Origin: Streptococcus taonis
GTDB taxonomy: Bacteria > Bacillota > Bacilli > Lactobacillales > Streptococcaceae
Direction of reading: 5' to 3'
Assembly (NCBI RefSeq): GCF_029948085.1
Contig: NZ_JARZZP010000012.1
Coordinates: 1 to 64,000 of the forward strand
DNA: 64,000 nucleotides
In this document: piece by piece, positions 44,157-53,900 of the stretch
Layout: each line of letters starts with the position of its first letter
Position numbering within the stretch: the stretch's first letter is position 1
Program-made: the position numbers and the translations under genes
The notes under the pieces: model-generated
Database searches by the model: none
The model's input: only the letters and a program-made list of their open reading frames with translations
Told to the model about the DNA's origin: nothing

Positions 44157-44705
44157 TTAATTACGGTAAAAATGACTATCTTTGTCGCTTGGTGATTGGC
44201 CGATTGCCAAGACGTCTTGGCTACCATCCGTACCAGTTAATTCATTTGCTACACCTGCTGGAGTAAAGATCAGGCGTGCTCCTTCTCCGCCTCCAACAAG
44301 ATGAATTCCTGTCAGATAGTAACCGTCCTTCTCCTCTACTTGATCCATCTCATATTTAAAAGTTCCCTTTGAGCTTTGAATCGTCACAATGCCGTCAGCT
44401 GTAATCGTAGCTGTTGTTCCTGCATAATTCTCCCAAGTTCCAAGGAATTTAGAATAATCTTTTTGATTTTCCGCCTTTGTCTCAGTTTGAGTAGCTGTAG
44501 CGCTTGAAGAACTTGTCTTAGACTTCTGTTCCTCTTTTTGGCTAGCTTCTGTTTTACTTGATGACTCCTTAGTTACTTTAGAAGAAGCCTCTTTGCTTGA
44601 AGATGCTGTAGTTTTTTCAGCATTTCCTCCACAAGCAGCTAATGTTAAGACCGCCAGCAAAGCAAGAGCTGAAAGACTAGTGTAACGCAATGTTTTGTTT
44701 TTCAT
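44157..44705 (-). CDS. Lipoprotein, DUF6287-like
   Basis: A 182-residue secreted lipoprotein. The signal peptide has a lipobox LTLAAC with lipidated Cys25, followed by a Ser/Thr/Lys/Glu-rich spacer to about residue 85. A small beta-rich domain begins FLGTWENYAGTTATIT, with GTFKYEMD near 119 and a Gly-rich GGGEGARL near 138; this resembles DUF6287 domains of streptococcal lipoproteins. Function unknown. Single gene with terminator. Confidence 0.85.
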   Translation of the reverse strand: MKNKTLRYTSLSALALLAVLTLAACGGNAEKTTASSSKEASSKVTKESSSKTEASQKEEQKSKTSSSSATATQTETKAENQKDYSKFLGTWENYAGTTATITADGIVTIQSSKGTFKYEMDQVEEKDGYYLTGIHLVGGGEGARLIFTPAGVANELTGTDGSQDVLAIGQSPSDKDSHFYRN

Positions 44706-44845
44706 AAAAATCTCCTTTTGAAATGATGACCCAGTTTAGTCTGAATCTAAAATGGCTAGTCCGAAATTACATATATTTTTGACGGCTAACCTGTAGTTTT
44801 CAGTGTATCATTTATTTCCATATAATTCAATAGCTATTTGACATC

Positions 44846-44874
44846 AAAAAAGCTAATCCAATCAGGAATTAGCT
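44846..44874 (-). terminator. Terminator of queA
   Basis: On the minus strand AGCTAATTCC and GGATTAGCT form a stem followed by six T. Confidence 0.75.
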
Positions 44875-44883
44875 CTTCTATTT

Positions 44884-45912
44884 TTAGTAGATAAACATGG
44901 CATCGCCAAAGCTAAAGAAACGGTACTTTTGGTCGATAGCATGCTGATAGGCTTCGAGGACCAATTCACGGCCTGCAAAGGCTGAGACAAGCATGACTAA
45001 GGTAGACTTAGGCAAATGGAAATTAGTAGAAAAAGCATCCACAACCTTCCAGTCATAACCTGGCTTGATAAAGATATTGGTCCAACCAGAGTCTGCTTGG
45101 ATCTGACCATCAAACTTGCTTCCGATGGTCTCTAGAGTACGGATAGAAGTTGTCCCCACAGCAATGACACGGCCACCATTTTCCTTGACCTGACGCAAGG
45201 TCGATGCGGCTTCCTCAGACAATTGGTAAAACTCAGAGTGCATCTCGTGTTCATCCAGGTTATCTACCGAAACAGGCCTAAAGGTTCCAAGCCCAACGTG
45301 CAAGGTCAAGTAAACTAAGTGAACTCCTTTTTGCTGGATTTCTTCTAGTAACTCCTTGGTAAAATGCAAACCTGCAGTCGGAGCAGCCGCTGAACCACTC
45401 TCCTTGGCATAAACTGTCTGGTAACGTTCACGGTCATCCAACTTTTCGTGGATATAAGGAGGCAACGGCATTTCTCCAAGGCTTTCAAGCACTTCAAGGA
45501 AAATCCCCTCATACTCAAAGCGAACAATACGACCTCCATGGGTTAATTCCTCGGTCACAACTGCGCTTAGGCGACCATCACCAAAGACAACTCGAGCACC
45601 GACCTTGAGACGTTTGGCTGGTTTCGCCAACACTTCCCATTCGTCTCCTGCCGTATTTTTCAAGAGCAAGAGTTCAACGTGTCCACCTGTTTCTTCCTTT
45701 TGACCATGAAGTCGAGCTGGCAAGACGCGGGTATCATTCATAACCAAGGCATCACCTGGCTCTAGCATTTCAATAATGGAGTGAAAATGGCGATCTTGAA
45801 ATTCTCCTGTTTTGCGATTGACCATCAAAAGCTTAGAAGCATCGCGCTTTTCCAAAGGTGTCTGAGCAATCAGCTCCTCTGGCAAGTGAAAATCAAAATC
45901 ATTGGTATTCAT
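44884..45912 (-). CDS. queA: tRNA preQ1-34 S-adenosylmethionine ribosyltransferase-isomerase
   Basis: Transfers the ribosyl part of SAM to preQ1 at position 34 of tRNA to make epoxyqueuosine. The 342 residues contain [15 protein letters not shown] near residue 8, [11 protein letters not shown] near 57, [12 protein letters not shown] near 169 and [10 protein letters not shown] near 203, all typical. The ATG at 45912 is chosen over one nine bases upstream because of spacing from AAGGAA. It works after the queCDEF products but is encoded separately. Confidence 0.95.
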   Translation of the reverse strand: MNTNDFDFHLPEELIAQTPLEKRDASKLLMVNRKTGEFQDRHFHSIIEMLEPGDALVMNDTRVLPARLHGQKEETGGHVELLLLKNTAGDEWEVLAKPAKRLKVGARVVFGDGRLSAVVTEELTHGGRIVRFEYEGIFLEVLESLGEMPLPPYIHEKLDDRERYQTVYAKESGSAAAPTAGLHFTKELLEEIQQKGVHLVYLTLHVGLGTFRPVSVDNLDEHEMHSEFYQLSEEAASTLRQVKENGGRVIAVGTTSIRTLETIGSKFDGQIQADSGWTNIFIKPGYDWKVVDAFSTNFHLPKSTLVMLVSAFAGRELVLEAYQHAIDQKYRFFSFGDAMFIY

Positions 45913-45951
45913 TGTAGTCATATTTCCTTTTCTTTTCTAATGTACTTATGA

Positions 45952-46860
45952 TTAGCTATCAAAACGAACTTCTTCAAGCAAATACTCGATGAAGCGTTCA
46001 CCCATCTTAGACAAGCTTGTCTTTTCATGCTGGATATAAACCAGCTCAATGGGATCATCAATATCAAGTGGAATCGAGACAATATTGTCCCCATTAAGAT
46101 TACTATTGAGGATACCTGTCGCGATGGTATAGCCGTCCAAACCAATCAAGAGATTGAACAAGGTCGCGCGGTCACTAACCACGATGGATTTCTTGTGGTG
46201 TTCCTGTGACAAAATCTCTTCTGAGAAATAGAAGGAATTATGGGTCCCTTGGTCATAGCTCAAGTATGGGAAGTCTTCTAGGTCTGCCAACTGCACCTTG
46301 TCTTTTTTGGCAAGTGGGTTGGACTTGCTGACGAAGATATGGGGCTGCGCTGTAAAGAGATGGTGGGCAACTAGATGGTTGTCATCCAACATCTTAGAAA
46401 GGACATCCCGGTTATAGCTATTTAAAAAGAGGACTCCTACTTCACTACGGAAGTTCTTGACGTCGTCGATGATTTCCCAGGTTCTGGTTTCACGCAAAAA
46501 AAGCTCGTACTTTTCCATATCGCTTTTCTTAAGCAAGGAAACAAAAGCATTGACCACAAAAGCATAGTGTTGCGAAGACACACTAAAAAGCTCGCGATGA
46601 GCGATTGGATTTTTATAGCGTTCTTCTAGAAGTTGGGTTTGCTCGACAACCTGACGGGCATAGGATAAAAATTCCATCCCATCACGTGTGAGGGTGATTC
46701 CCTTGGGATTTCGAATAAAAATCTCAATTCCCATCTCATTTTCTAGGTCACGAACTGCATTTGATAGACTGGGCTGCGTAATGAAAAGTTGCTTGGCAGC
46801 CTCATTCATGGAACCAGTCTCTACAATTTTGATAATATAGTGTAATTGTTGAATTCTCAT
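45952..46860 (-). CDS. LysR family transcriptional regulator, CpsY/MtaR-like
   Basis: A 302-residue LysR-type regulator. The winged HTH covers residues 1-60 (MRIQQLHYIIKIVETGSMNE, then LFITQPSLSNAVRDLE), followed by a co-inducer domain. The sequence pattern matches the streptococcal CpsY/MtaR group, which controls methionine supply and surface traits; the exact regulon here is unknown. The ATG at 46860 gives the family N-terminus. It is 31 bp upstream of the queA coding start on the same strand. Confidence 0.9.
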   Translation of the reverse strand: MRIQQLHYIIKIVETGSMNEAAKQLFITQPSLSNAVRDLENEMGIEIFIRNPKGITLTRDGMEFLSYARQVVEQTQLLEERYKNPIAHRELFSVSSQHYAFVVNAFVSLLKKSDMEKYELFLRETRTWEIIDDVKNFRSEVGVLFLNSYNRDVLSKMLDDNHLVAHHLFTAQPHIFVSKSNPLAKKDKVQLADLEDFPYLSYDQGTHNSFYFSEEILSQEHHKKSIVVSDRATLFNLLIGLDGYTIATGILNSNLNGDNIVSIPLDIDDPIELVYIQHEKTSLSKMGERFIEYLLEEVRFDS

Positions 46861-46970
46861 GCTTTTATTGTACCATACTTGACGCAATATAAAAAGAACC
46901 AGTCACTGAAAGCTCTGTGGCTAAGCTTAGATGAGTGCTTTCAAATGACTTTATATAGCGACCTAAAAAG

Positions 46971-47149
46971 AGAGAGTGGGACAGAAATCGGTAATTCGTT
47001 AGAATTCGATTTCGTCGTCCCACCTCCGCACAGTTGAGTAGGGCTGTAAAAGCTGATGAAATCAGCGTAGTAGAGGCCACTCAACCACTGCGTCTTGATC
47101 GACAATCCAAAGACAATTGAGAGGCTAGGACTTTTGTCCTAGCCTCTCT
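46971..47149 (+). repeat. Two-hairpin intergenic repeat, copy A
   Basis: A 179-bp element starting AGAGAGTGGGACAGAAATCG. It has one hairpin formed by GTGGGAC...AAATCG and CGATTTCG...GTCCCAC (46976-47022) and a second by GAGAGGCTAGGAC / GTCCTAGCCTCTC near its end (47119-47147). Over the first 169 bp it differs from copy B (62579) at only two positions. No plausible coding function; short frames in it are shared by both copies only because the DNA is the same. Confidence 0.85.
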
Positions 47150-47187
47150 CTTATTCTTTAGAGTTAATCTGCCTTCTAAAGCGAAAC

Positions 47188-47418
47188 TTAGCTTCCTCTT
47201 TCCCAGAAGATGGCTAGTAAAATCATGGCCCCAAGAACTGATGGGATAATGGCTGTACCGCTTAGGCTTGGCCCCCATGCACCAAAGAGTAATTGTCCTA
47301 GAAAGGCACCAATCCAGCCGAGAAACATTTTACCGAAGCATCCCATTCGTTCTCCACGATTGGTGATAGCTCCTGCTAGTAGTCCGATTAAAAGTCCGAC
47401 AAACATACTTCCAATCAT
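47188..47418 (-). CDS. GlsB/YeaQ/YmgE family small membrane protein
   Basis: A 76-residue protein with three membrane helices and the Gly-rich pattern of the transglycosylase-associated (GlsB/YeaQ/YmgE) family: FVGLLIGLLAGAIT at residue 6 and GWIGAFLGQLLFG near 34. Members are stress induced; molecular role unknown. It begins 9 bp after pepS and should be co-transcribed with it. Confidence 0.92.
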   Translation of the reverse strand: MIGSMFVGLLIGLLAGAITNRGERMGCFGKMFLGWIGAFLGQLLFGAWGPSLSGTAIIPSVLGAMILLAIFWERGS

Positions 47419-47427
47419 AGCTTCTCC

Positions 47428-48669
47428 TTAATTTGCCCAATCTCCATTGCGGAAGAGAGGTACGCGTGTTCCATCCTCACGGATACCATCGATATCCATT
47501 TGGTTAGAACCAATCATAAAGTCAACGTGAACGTCTGAACGGTTGAGTCCTGCAGCTTCCAGTTCTTCTTCGCTCATCTCTGCTCCACCAACAACGCTCG
47601 TTGCATAGGCTGCACCGATAGCTAAGTGGTTAGAAGCATTCTCATCGAAAAGAGTATTAAAGAAGGTAATACCTGACTGAGAAATTGGACTTGGATCTGG
47701 TACCAAGGCACATTCACCCAAGGCACGCGCACCTGCATTCTTAAAGACAAGGTCCTTCATAACCTGATCACCCTTCTCAGCTGTAATATCTACAATTTCT
47801 CCATTTTCAAAGGTCACCTTGATGCCTTCGATGATATTTCCATTGTAGCTGAGTGGTTTTGTAGACGTTACATAACCATCTGCACGACGGAAGTCAGGAG
47901 CTGTAAAGACTTCTTCTGTTGGCATGTTTGGCAAGAATCCTTCACCTTGGGCATTAACTGCACCAGCTGATTCCCAAACGTGGTTCTTAGGCAAGCCAAG
48001 TGTCAAATCAGTTCCAGGAGCAGTGTAGTGAAGAGCTGAGAATTGCTCTTTGTTGAGCATTTCCGCCTTGCTCTTCAAGATAGCTGCATGTTCTTCCCAA
48101 GCCTTAACTGGATCTTCTTCGTAGATACGGCAAGTCTTGAAGATTTGGTCCCAAAGGAGGTCCACTGCTTCTTCGTCGCTTGCAGCATTTGGAAAGACCT
48201 TCTTAGCCCACTCAAGTCCAGCCGCTGCTGCTACAGTCCAGCTAACCTTGTTGGATTGAGTTGCGATACGCATTGGCTTCATCGCAATTCCCATAGCTTT
48301 AGCAGAAGCTGAAAGCTTTTCAGCATCCACTCCGTTCAAGGCACCTGGGTCAGAAGAACGAACACCGAGACGACTTGCTTTGTTTTCAAGAAGGTAGTTC
48401 ATCTCAGCAATCTTGTATTCTGGTACATTGTCCAGACGCTCCATCGGCGCGTGAAGGAATTTCTCACGGTTTACAAAGTCATCTGCCCATTGAACGATAA
48501 CTTCGTGCGCTCCAAGTGCATAGGCTTCTTTGACGATTAAGTGAGCCAACTCGCGTTGCTCCACATCAATAGAGAGAGCCAAAGTGTGACCAGGTTGCAC
48601 GTTCACTCCGTTTGCAACCAAAAGCTTAGCGTATTTTTCTAGATTTTCTTTAAAATTTGGTAAAACCAT
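47428..48669 (-). CDS. pepS: Aminopeptidase PepS (M29 family)
   Basis: A 413-residue metallo-aminopeptidase of the thermophilic aminopeptidase family. It shows FKENLEKYAKLLVANGVNVQ near residue 5, DLTLGLPKNHVW near 225 and metal-site regions TEEVFTAPDFRRADG near 254 and ASNHLAIG, followed by VHVDFMIGS near 385. It removes N-terminal residues from short peptides in the cytoplasm. A 50-codon gene lies 20 bp upstream on the same strand, and the GlsB-like gene follows. Confidence 0.95.
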   Translation of the reverse strand: MVLPNFKENLEKYAKLLVANGVNVQPGHTLALSIDVEQRELAHLIVKEAYALGAHEVIVQWADDFVNREKFLHAPMERLDNVPEYKIAEMNYLLENKASRLGVRSSDPGALNGVDAEKLSASAKAMGIAMKPMRIATQSNKVSWTVAAAAGLEWAKKVFPNAASDEEAVDLLWDQIFKTCRIYEEDPVKAWEEHAAILKSKAEMLNKEQFSALHYTAPGTDLTLGLPKNHVWESAGAVNAQGEGFLPNMPTEEVFTAPDFRRADGYVTSTKPLSYNGNIIEGIKVTFENGEIVDITAEKGDQVMKDLVFKNAGARALGECALVPDPSPISQSGITFFNTLFDENASNHLAIGAAYATSVVGGAEMSEEELEAAGLNRSDVHVDFMIGSNQMDIDGIREDGTRVPLFRNGDWAN

Positions 48670-48689
48670 TCTGTTTTCTCTTTTCTATT

Positions 48690-48842
48690 TTATTTTTCTT
48701 TCAAAGCAGAAAATAATCCTGCCAAAGCAATAGCACCTGACAAGAGTGCTGTCGATAGAAGAATTGTATGATCAGCAAGTTCAAATTGGTACTCAAACAC
48801 CTTCTCAGCTGGCTTATCTTCCGCAAAAATTCTTAGTTTCAT
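48690..48842 (-). CDS. Small 50-residue protein with C-terminal membrane helix
   Basis: Starts at ATG 48842 with a strong GGAGG site seven bases upstream and ends 20 bp before pepS. The first 27 residues are charged (MKLRIFAEDKPAEKVFEYQF), followed by one hydrophobic helix (ILLSTALLSGAIALAGLF) and a short basic end. The frame is too short for most gene finders. Ribosome site, codon use and placement ahead of pepS suggest a real small membrane protein; function unknown. Confidence 0.7.
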   Translation of the reverse strand: MKLRIFAEDKPAEKVFEYQFELADHTILLSTALLSGAIALAGLFSALKEK

Positions 48843-48950
48843 GAAATGTCCTCCGTTACTAGTATATCACATATGATGTAAATTTAAAAACAAGTCAAAT
48901 TAAGCTTGCTTTTATTTAACTATCCAAGAATTGAGAATGTAATATACAGC

Positions 48951-48980
48951 TATATTGACATTCTTTATTTATATTGACAT
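48951..48980 (+). promoter_or_regulatory. Direct repeat with two -35-like boxes upstream of the NACHT gene
   Basis: TATATTGACAT occurs exactly at about 48951-48961 and 48970-48980, 19 bp apart. Each contains TTGACA. The second copy with a 17-nt spacer to TATTCT (48997-49002) could be the promoter of the NACHT gene. Confidence 0.4.
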
Positions 48981-49037
48981 AAAAAATATAAGGTGATATT
49001 CTATAGATATACACTAAAAATACACAGGAGCAAAAAG

Positions 49038-50825
49038 ATGATGGACGAAATCTTTAACAATGAAATTGCAAAACAATTTACTAGTGCTATTCTGGATAAA
49101 TACCTTTCACCTATTATTTCAAAAACAACTGACAAATTTAAAACGCTCTACAATGAGGCAAAAATTAATCTAGAGATTCCTTTCCAAGATTATTTAACAA
49201 ATTCTTATGAAAAATACAGTAAAATCAAAACGATTATCTACGGAATTGAGCCCAAAAGACTGTATGATTTTTTTGAAGTTCCTTTTTTAGAAAAAGGCTC
49301 AGACATCATCAATCCCACTACAACAAGAGTACTAACTGGTATCTCAAAATTTTTAATCATTGAAGGTTCTGGTGGAATTGGTAAATCCACTCTCATGAAA
49401 CATCTTTTTCTAAGTGAATTAGAATTAAAAGACTATATTCCTATTTTTATTGAATTAAAAGATTTCAACGACGAGGAGCATTTAGACCTTGAGAAATTAC
49501 TGCTAAAAAAACTAAATCAATTTCACAATACATTTCAAGAAAAATATTTAGATTATGCACTTCAATCTGGATGCTTTTTATTCCTATTGGATGGCTATGA
49601 TGAATTGTATAGCGAAAACCAAAAAGAATTTTTCAAGAAGTTAAATGATTTTTGTGACAAATATCCTGAAAACCATTATATCCTTTCTTCCAGACCTTAT
49701 AGCAAATCCGAATTCATTGAATTTCAACGTTTCACAGTTCTAAAAGCTGTTCCTTTTACTAAGGAACAAGCTATAAGTCTTATTACAAAAATTGAATATC
49801 CAGATGAGGAACTCAAAAATAAATTTATTCGTGATCTAGAGAGTGGTTTATATGATAGACATGAATCCTTTGCTTCAAATCCTCTGTTACTAAATATTAT
49901 GCTCTCCACTTACAATGACTATGCAGAAATCCCGCAAAAATTACACCTATTCTACTATCAAGCCTTTGATACCATGCTCTCGAAGCACGATGCTACGAAA
50001 AGTTATCGACGAAAAATGTTATCAGATTTAAGTTCAGATACTTTTAAAGAATGTTTTGCAATCTTCTGTTTTCTAACATACCAAAAAGCAAAAACAGAGT
50101 TTACCTTCCCAGAGATTGACGAAATTTTTAAAAAATTTCCTCCTCGAATTAAAGACGTTCTCAATATACGCAATTTTATAGACGATTTAGAAAACCGCCT
50201 ATGTGTACTATACATGGAAGGAAACAGATACAAGTTCTCCCATCGTTCCTTCCAAGAATATTTTGTTGCTTATTTTCTAAATATACAAACGGATAGTAAA
50301 ATGCGTGACTATAGCTTTCATCTAATAGAATCAGGAAAATTTAGCTCTAGTGCAGATTCAGTATTCCCTATGTTAGAGGACATGAGTACCCAACGCTTTA
50401 ATAATAATATTTTAATTCCTTTATTAGATAAATTTGAAGAATCTAAATCTAAAGACGAGGACTTATTTGAATATTACATTCTCAATCTTCCAGTAAAAAT
50501 TATTGTTAGGTCTGCTTCTAGAAACACACCTTTTTATTTAAGATTCATAAACACCCAAGGTAACCTTGAGAATTTTATTTATTTTTTTTCAAACAATACT
50601 ATTGATTATACATCCTACCGTACAATAGATATCCCCCTAATATCATTTTGCAAAGATAATCATTTAATAGGACAAGTTATAGGACCAGAAGACCTCATTG
50701 AAGATAAAGAATTATTGGACTTATTTAAAAAATCTTGGGTCGGCCAAAAAATACTTTCTCTCACTCATTACAAGCAGAAATTGATAGAAGACCTAGAAGA
50801 AGAGGATATCGTCTTAGAGGATTAG
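49038..50825 (+). CDS. NACHT-domain NTPase (STAND family), candidate antiphage NLR-like protein
   Basis: A 595-residue soluble protein. A helical N-terminal region (about 1-100) is followed by a NACHT module: Walker A GSGGIGKST at 110-118, Walker B LFLLDGYDEL at 181-190, and the sensor SSRP at 217-220. Helical and winged-helix parts follow, with the hallmark FSHRSFQEYF at 400-409, and then about 185 residues without recognisable repeats. Compact NACHT proteins of this type (bNACHT) defend bacteria against phages; that role is inferred. ATG 49038 lies seven bases after AGGAG. The gene is more AT-rich than its neighbours and stands alone between pepS and polC, suggesting horizontal acquisition. 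Confidence 0.85.
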   Translation: MMDEIFNNEIAKQFTSAILDKYLSPIISKTTDKFKTLYNEAKINLEIPFQDYLTNSYEKYSKIKTIIYGIEPKRLYDFFEVPFLEKGSDIINPTTTRVLTGISKFLIIEGSGGIGKSTLMKHLFLSELELKDYIPIFIELKDFNDEEHLDLEKLLLKKLNQFHNTFQEKYLDYALQSGCFLFLLDGYDELYSENQKEFFKKLNDFCDKYPENHYILSSRPYSKSEFIEFQRFTVLKAVPFTKEQAISLITKIEYPDEELKNKFIRDLESGLYDRHESFASNPLLLNIMLSTYNDYAEIPQKLHLFYYQAFDTMLSKHDATKSYRRKMLSDLSSDTFKECFAIFCFLTYQKAKTEFTFPEIDEIFKKFPPRIKDVLNIRNFIDDLENRLCVLYMEGNRYKFSHRSFQEYFVAYFLNIQTDSKMRDYSFHLIESGKFSSSADSVFPMLEDMSTQRFNNNILIPLLDKFEESKSKDEDLFEYYILNLPVKIIVRSASRNTPFYLRFINTQGNLENFIYFFSNNTIDYTSYRTIDIPLISFCKDNHLIGQVIGPEDLIEDKELLDLFKKSWVGQKILSLTHYKQKLIEDLEEEDIVLED

Positions 50826-50856
50826 TAATCTAGCCGTTGTATATTTATGTTCACAA

Positions 50857-50899
50857 TTAAAAAATAACAGGATTATCTAATGTCCTGTTATTTTTTTAA
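50857..50899. terminator. Bidirectional terminator between the NACHT gene and polC
   Basis: AAAAAATAACAGGA (50859-50872) pairs with TCCTGTTATTTTTT (50883-50896) with a 10-nt loop and T/A flanks for both strands. Confidence 0.85.
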
Positions 50900-50939
50900 T
50901 TATCAAACATCTCTATAAAATTGAGGCCAATCTGCCTTC

Positions 50940-53900
50940 TTAAAACAAATCATCAAACAGGCTCAGCTGATTATCCTCTGGCATATTGCCCAGAATTCCC
51001 ATTTCATCCATCTTTTCAACCAAGGTTGATGAGAGTCCACCACGCTTGCGGAGCTCTGTTTTAGAGAGGAATTCTCCCTCTTGACGAGCACGAACTAATT
51101 GCTTGGCAACGTTCTCTCCTAGACCATCCATGGCGACAAATGGTGGGATGAGGGTATCTCCGTCGATGATGAATTCAGTCGCATCACTGCGATAGAGGTC
51201 CAATTTCCCAAATTTGAAGCCACGTTCCCACATCTCATTGACGATTTCAAGCGTTGTGTAAAGGTCGATTTCTACGTTGGAAGCTTCATTATTCTTGCGC
51301 TTTTCAGCAATTTCTTGCATCTTGCGTTTGATAGCATCCAAGCCTGCACCCATGGTCTTGATATCAAAGGCCTTGGCACGAATGGAGAAGTAAGCACAGT
51401 AGTAATAAATCGGATGGTGAACCTTGAAGTAGGCTACACGCAAGGCCATCATAACGTAGGCAGCCGCGTGGGCTTTAGGGAACATGTACTTAATTTTTCC
51501 ACAAGATTCGATATACCACTCAGGCACATTGTTGGCCTTCATAGCTTCGATATAACCGTTGCGCTCTTCTTCTGAGATTTTGAGCCACAATCCCTTACGT
51601 ACACGCTCCATGATAGTAAAGGCCATCTTTGGATCTAGACCAGCGTGCATGAGGTAAACCATGATATCATCCCGACATCCGATAACGGTTGACAGGTCCG
51701 CAATTCCAGCCTTAATCAAGTCTTGGGCATTTCCCAACCAAACGTCGGTACCGTGAGACAGACCAGAAAGCTGAAGCAACTCCGCAAAGGTCGTCGGATG
51801 GGTTTCATCCACCATGCCTCGAACAAAGTTAGTTCCAAACTCTGGAATTCCAAGCATACCAGTTGAAGTCCCGATTTGCTCAGGTGTTACCCCAAGCACA
51901 TCGGTCCCTGAAAAGAGGGCCATCACGCCTTCGTCATCCATAGGGATTTCATTAGGATCAATCCCAGACAAGTCCTGCAGTTTCCGAATCATGGTCGGAT
52001 CATCATGCCCCAGCACATCGAGTTTGAGGACGTTCTCATCGATATCGTGGAAGTTAAAGTGAGTGGTCTGCCATTCAGCCGTCACGTCATCCGCTGGATA
52101 CTGGACAGGCGTAAAATCGTAGACATCCATGTAGTTAGGAATAACAACAATTCCCCCGGGGTGTTGGCCTGTCGTCCGTTTGACACCGGCAGCTCCTTGG
52201 GCTAGGCGCTCTACTTCAGCTTCACGGTAGAACTTGCCATAGTCACGCTCGTAACCCTTGACAAATCCATAGGCTGTTTTAGCAGCCACCGTACCTACCG
52301 TTCCTGCACGGAAGGCATATTCTTCCCCAAAGATATCACGTACATCCAAGTGGGCGCTCGGCTGATCCTCACCCGAGAAGTTCAAATCGATATCGGGTAC
52401 CTTGTCCCCGTCAAAACCAAGGAAGGTCTCGAAAGGAATATCCTGTCCATTCTTGCTGAGCTTGTGGGCACAGTTTGGACAGTCTTTATTGGGCATATCA
52501 AAACCTGAACCGTAGGAACCATCTGTAATAAACTCACTATACTGACACTGACCACAGACATAGTGAGGAGAAAGAGGGTTGACCTCGGTAATCCCAATCA
52601 TGGTCGCAACGAAACTAGAACCAACAGACCCCCGTGAACCAACCAAATAACCTCGTTCGTTGGAACGATGCACTAGCATCTGTGAAGCCAGATAAATCAC
52701 GGCAAAACCATTCCCCAGGATAGAAGTCAATTCCTTTTCAATCCGTAAATCAACGATATCTGGCAGTGGGTTTCCATAGATTTCAAAGGCTTTTTTATAG
52801 GTTAATTCAGCAACTGTTTCTTCAGCTTTGTCAATGAAAGGCGTGTACAAATCACTCTTTACAACCTCCACAGGCTCAAAGATTTCTGCCATGGCATTGG
52901 TATTTTCAATGACAATCTTGCGAGCCAAATCTTCCCCTAGAAAGGCAAATTCATCCAACATTTCATTGGTGGTTCTAAAATGCGCCTTTGGTAGCGGAGC
53001 TGGTTGGGCAGCTTCTCCATGGCCGATAGTTCGGTTAATCATGGCACCCTGACCTAGACTGCGGACGATGATTTCTCGATAAATTTCATCCTCGGGTTCG
53101 AGATAGTGGACATTTCCTGTCGCAAGAACCGGCTTACCGAGACGATCTCCAACCTCTATCAAACTCTTGATAATGGTTTGGAGTTCTTCCATGTCCTTGA
53201 CCTGCTCTTTGGCAATCAGAGGTGCATAGATAGCTGGAGGCATCACCTCGATAAAGTCATAATATTTAGCGACTTCGACCGCTGCATCCACTCCCTGTGA
53301 TACGACTGAATCAAAAACTTCCCCTTCTGTACAAGCAGAGCCCAAGATTAAACCTTCTCGATGGGCATCCAGTACCGTACGTGGAATTCGCGGTACTCCT
53401 TCAAAATACTGAGTATTTGAGAGAGAAACCAGCTTAAAGATATTTTTCAAGCCCACCTGATTTTTCACATAGATGGTCGCATGCTTGACTCGAGCTTTTT
53501 TATAAGAATCTGGACTGATTAAATCAAGGTTTAATCGTGCCAAATCTGTCACACCGTGTTTTTCTGCTACTTCTTTGATAAAGATAAAGAGCAGACGGCC
53601 AGTTGCTTCCGCATCGTAATTGGCCATGTGGTGGTGTTCTAAAGCTACACCAAAACGTTTAGTCAAAGGTCCTAGACCATGACGTTTGTACTCAGGATAG
53701 AGATTTCTTGCGAATTCTAGCGTATCGATGACGGGTTGAGTGATTTTTGGCAGGCCATGACGTTCATAGTTGGCATTCATAAAGCCAACGTCAAAGGTTG
53801 CATTGTGGGCGACAAGAACGGTATCCTTACAAAATTCTTGAAACTCTTTTAAAACTTGAACCAAGGGTTTGGCATTTTTTACATGATCATCCGTAATCCC

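Noticed and set aside
46865-47080. Short minus-strand frame inside repeat copy A
   Set aside because: Matches the frame in copy B only because the DNA repeat is shared; no ribosome site and not protein-like.
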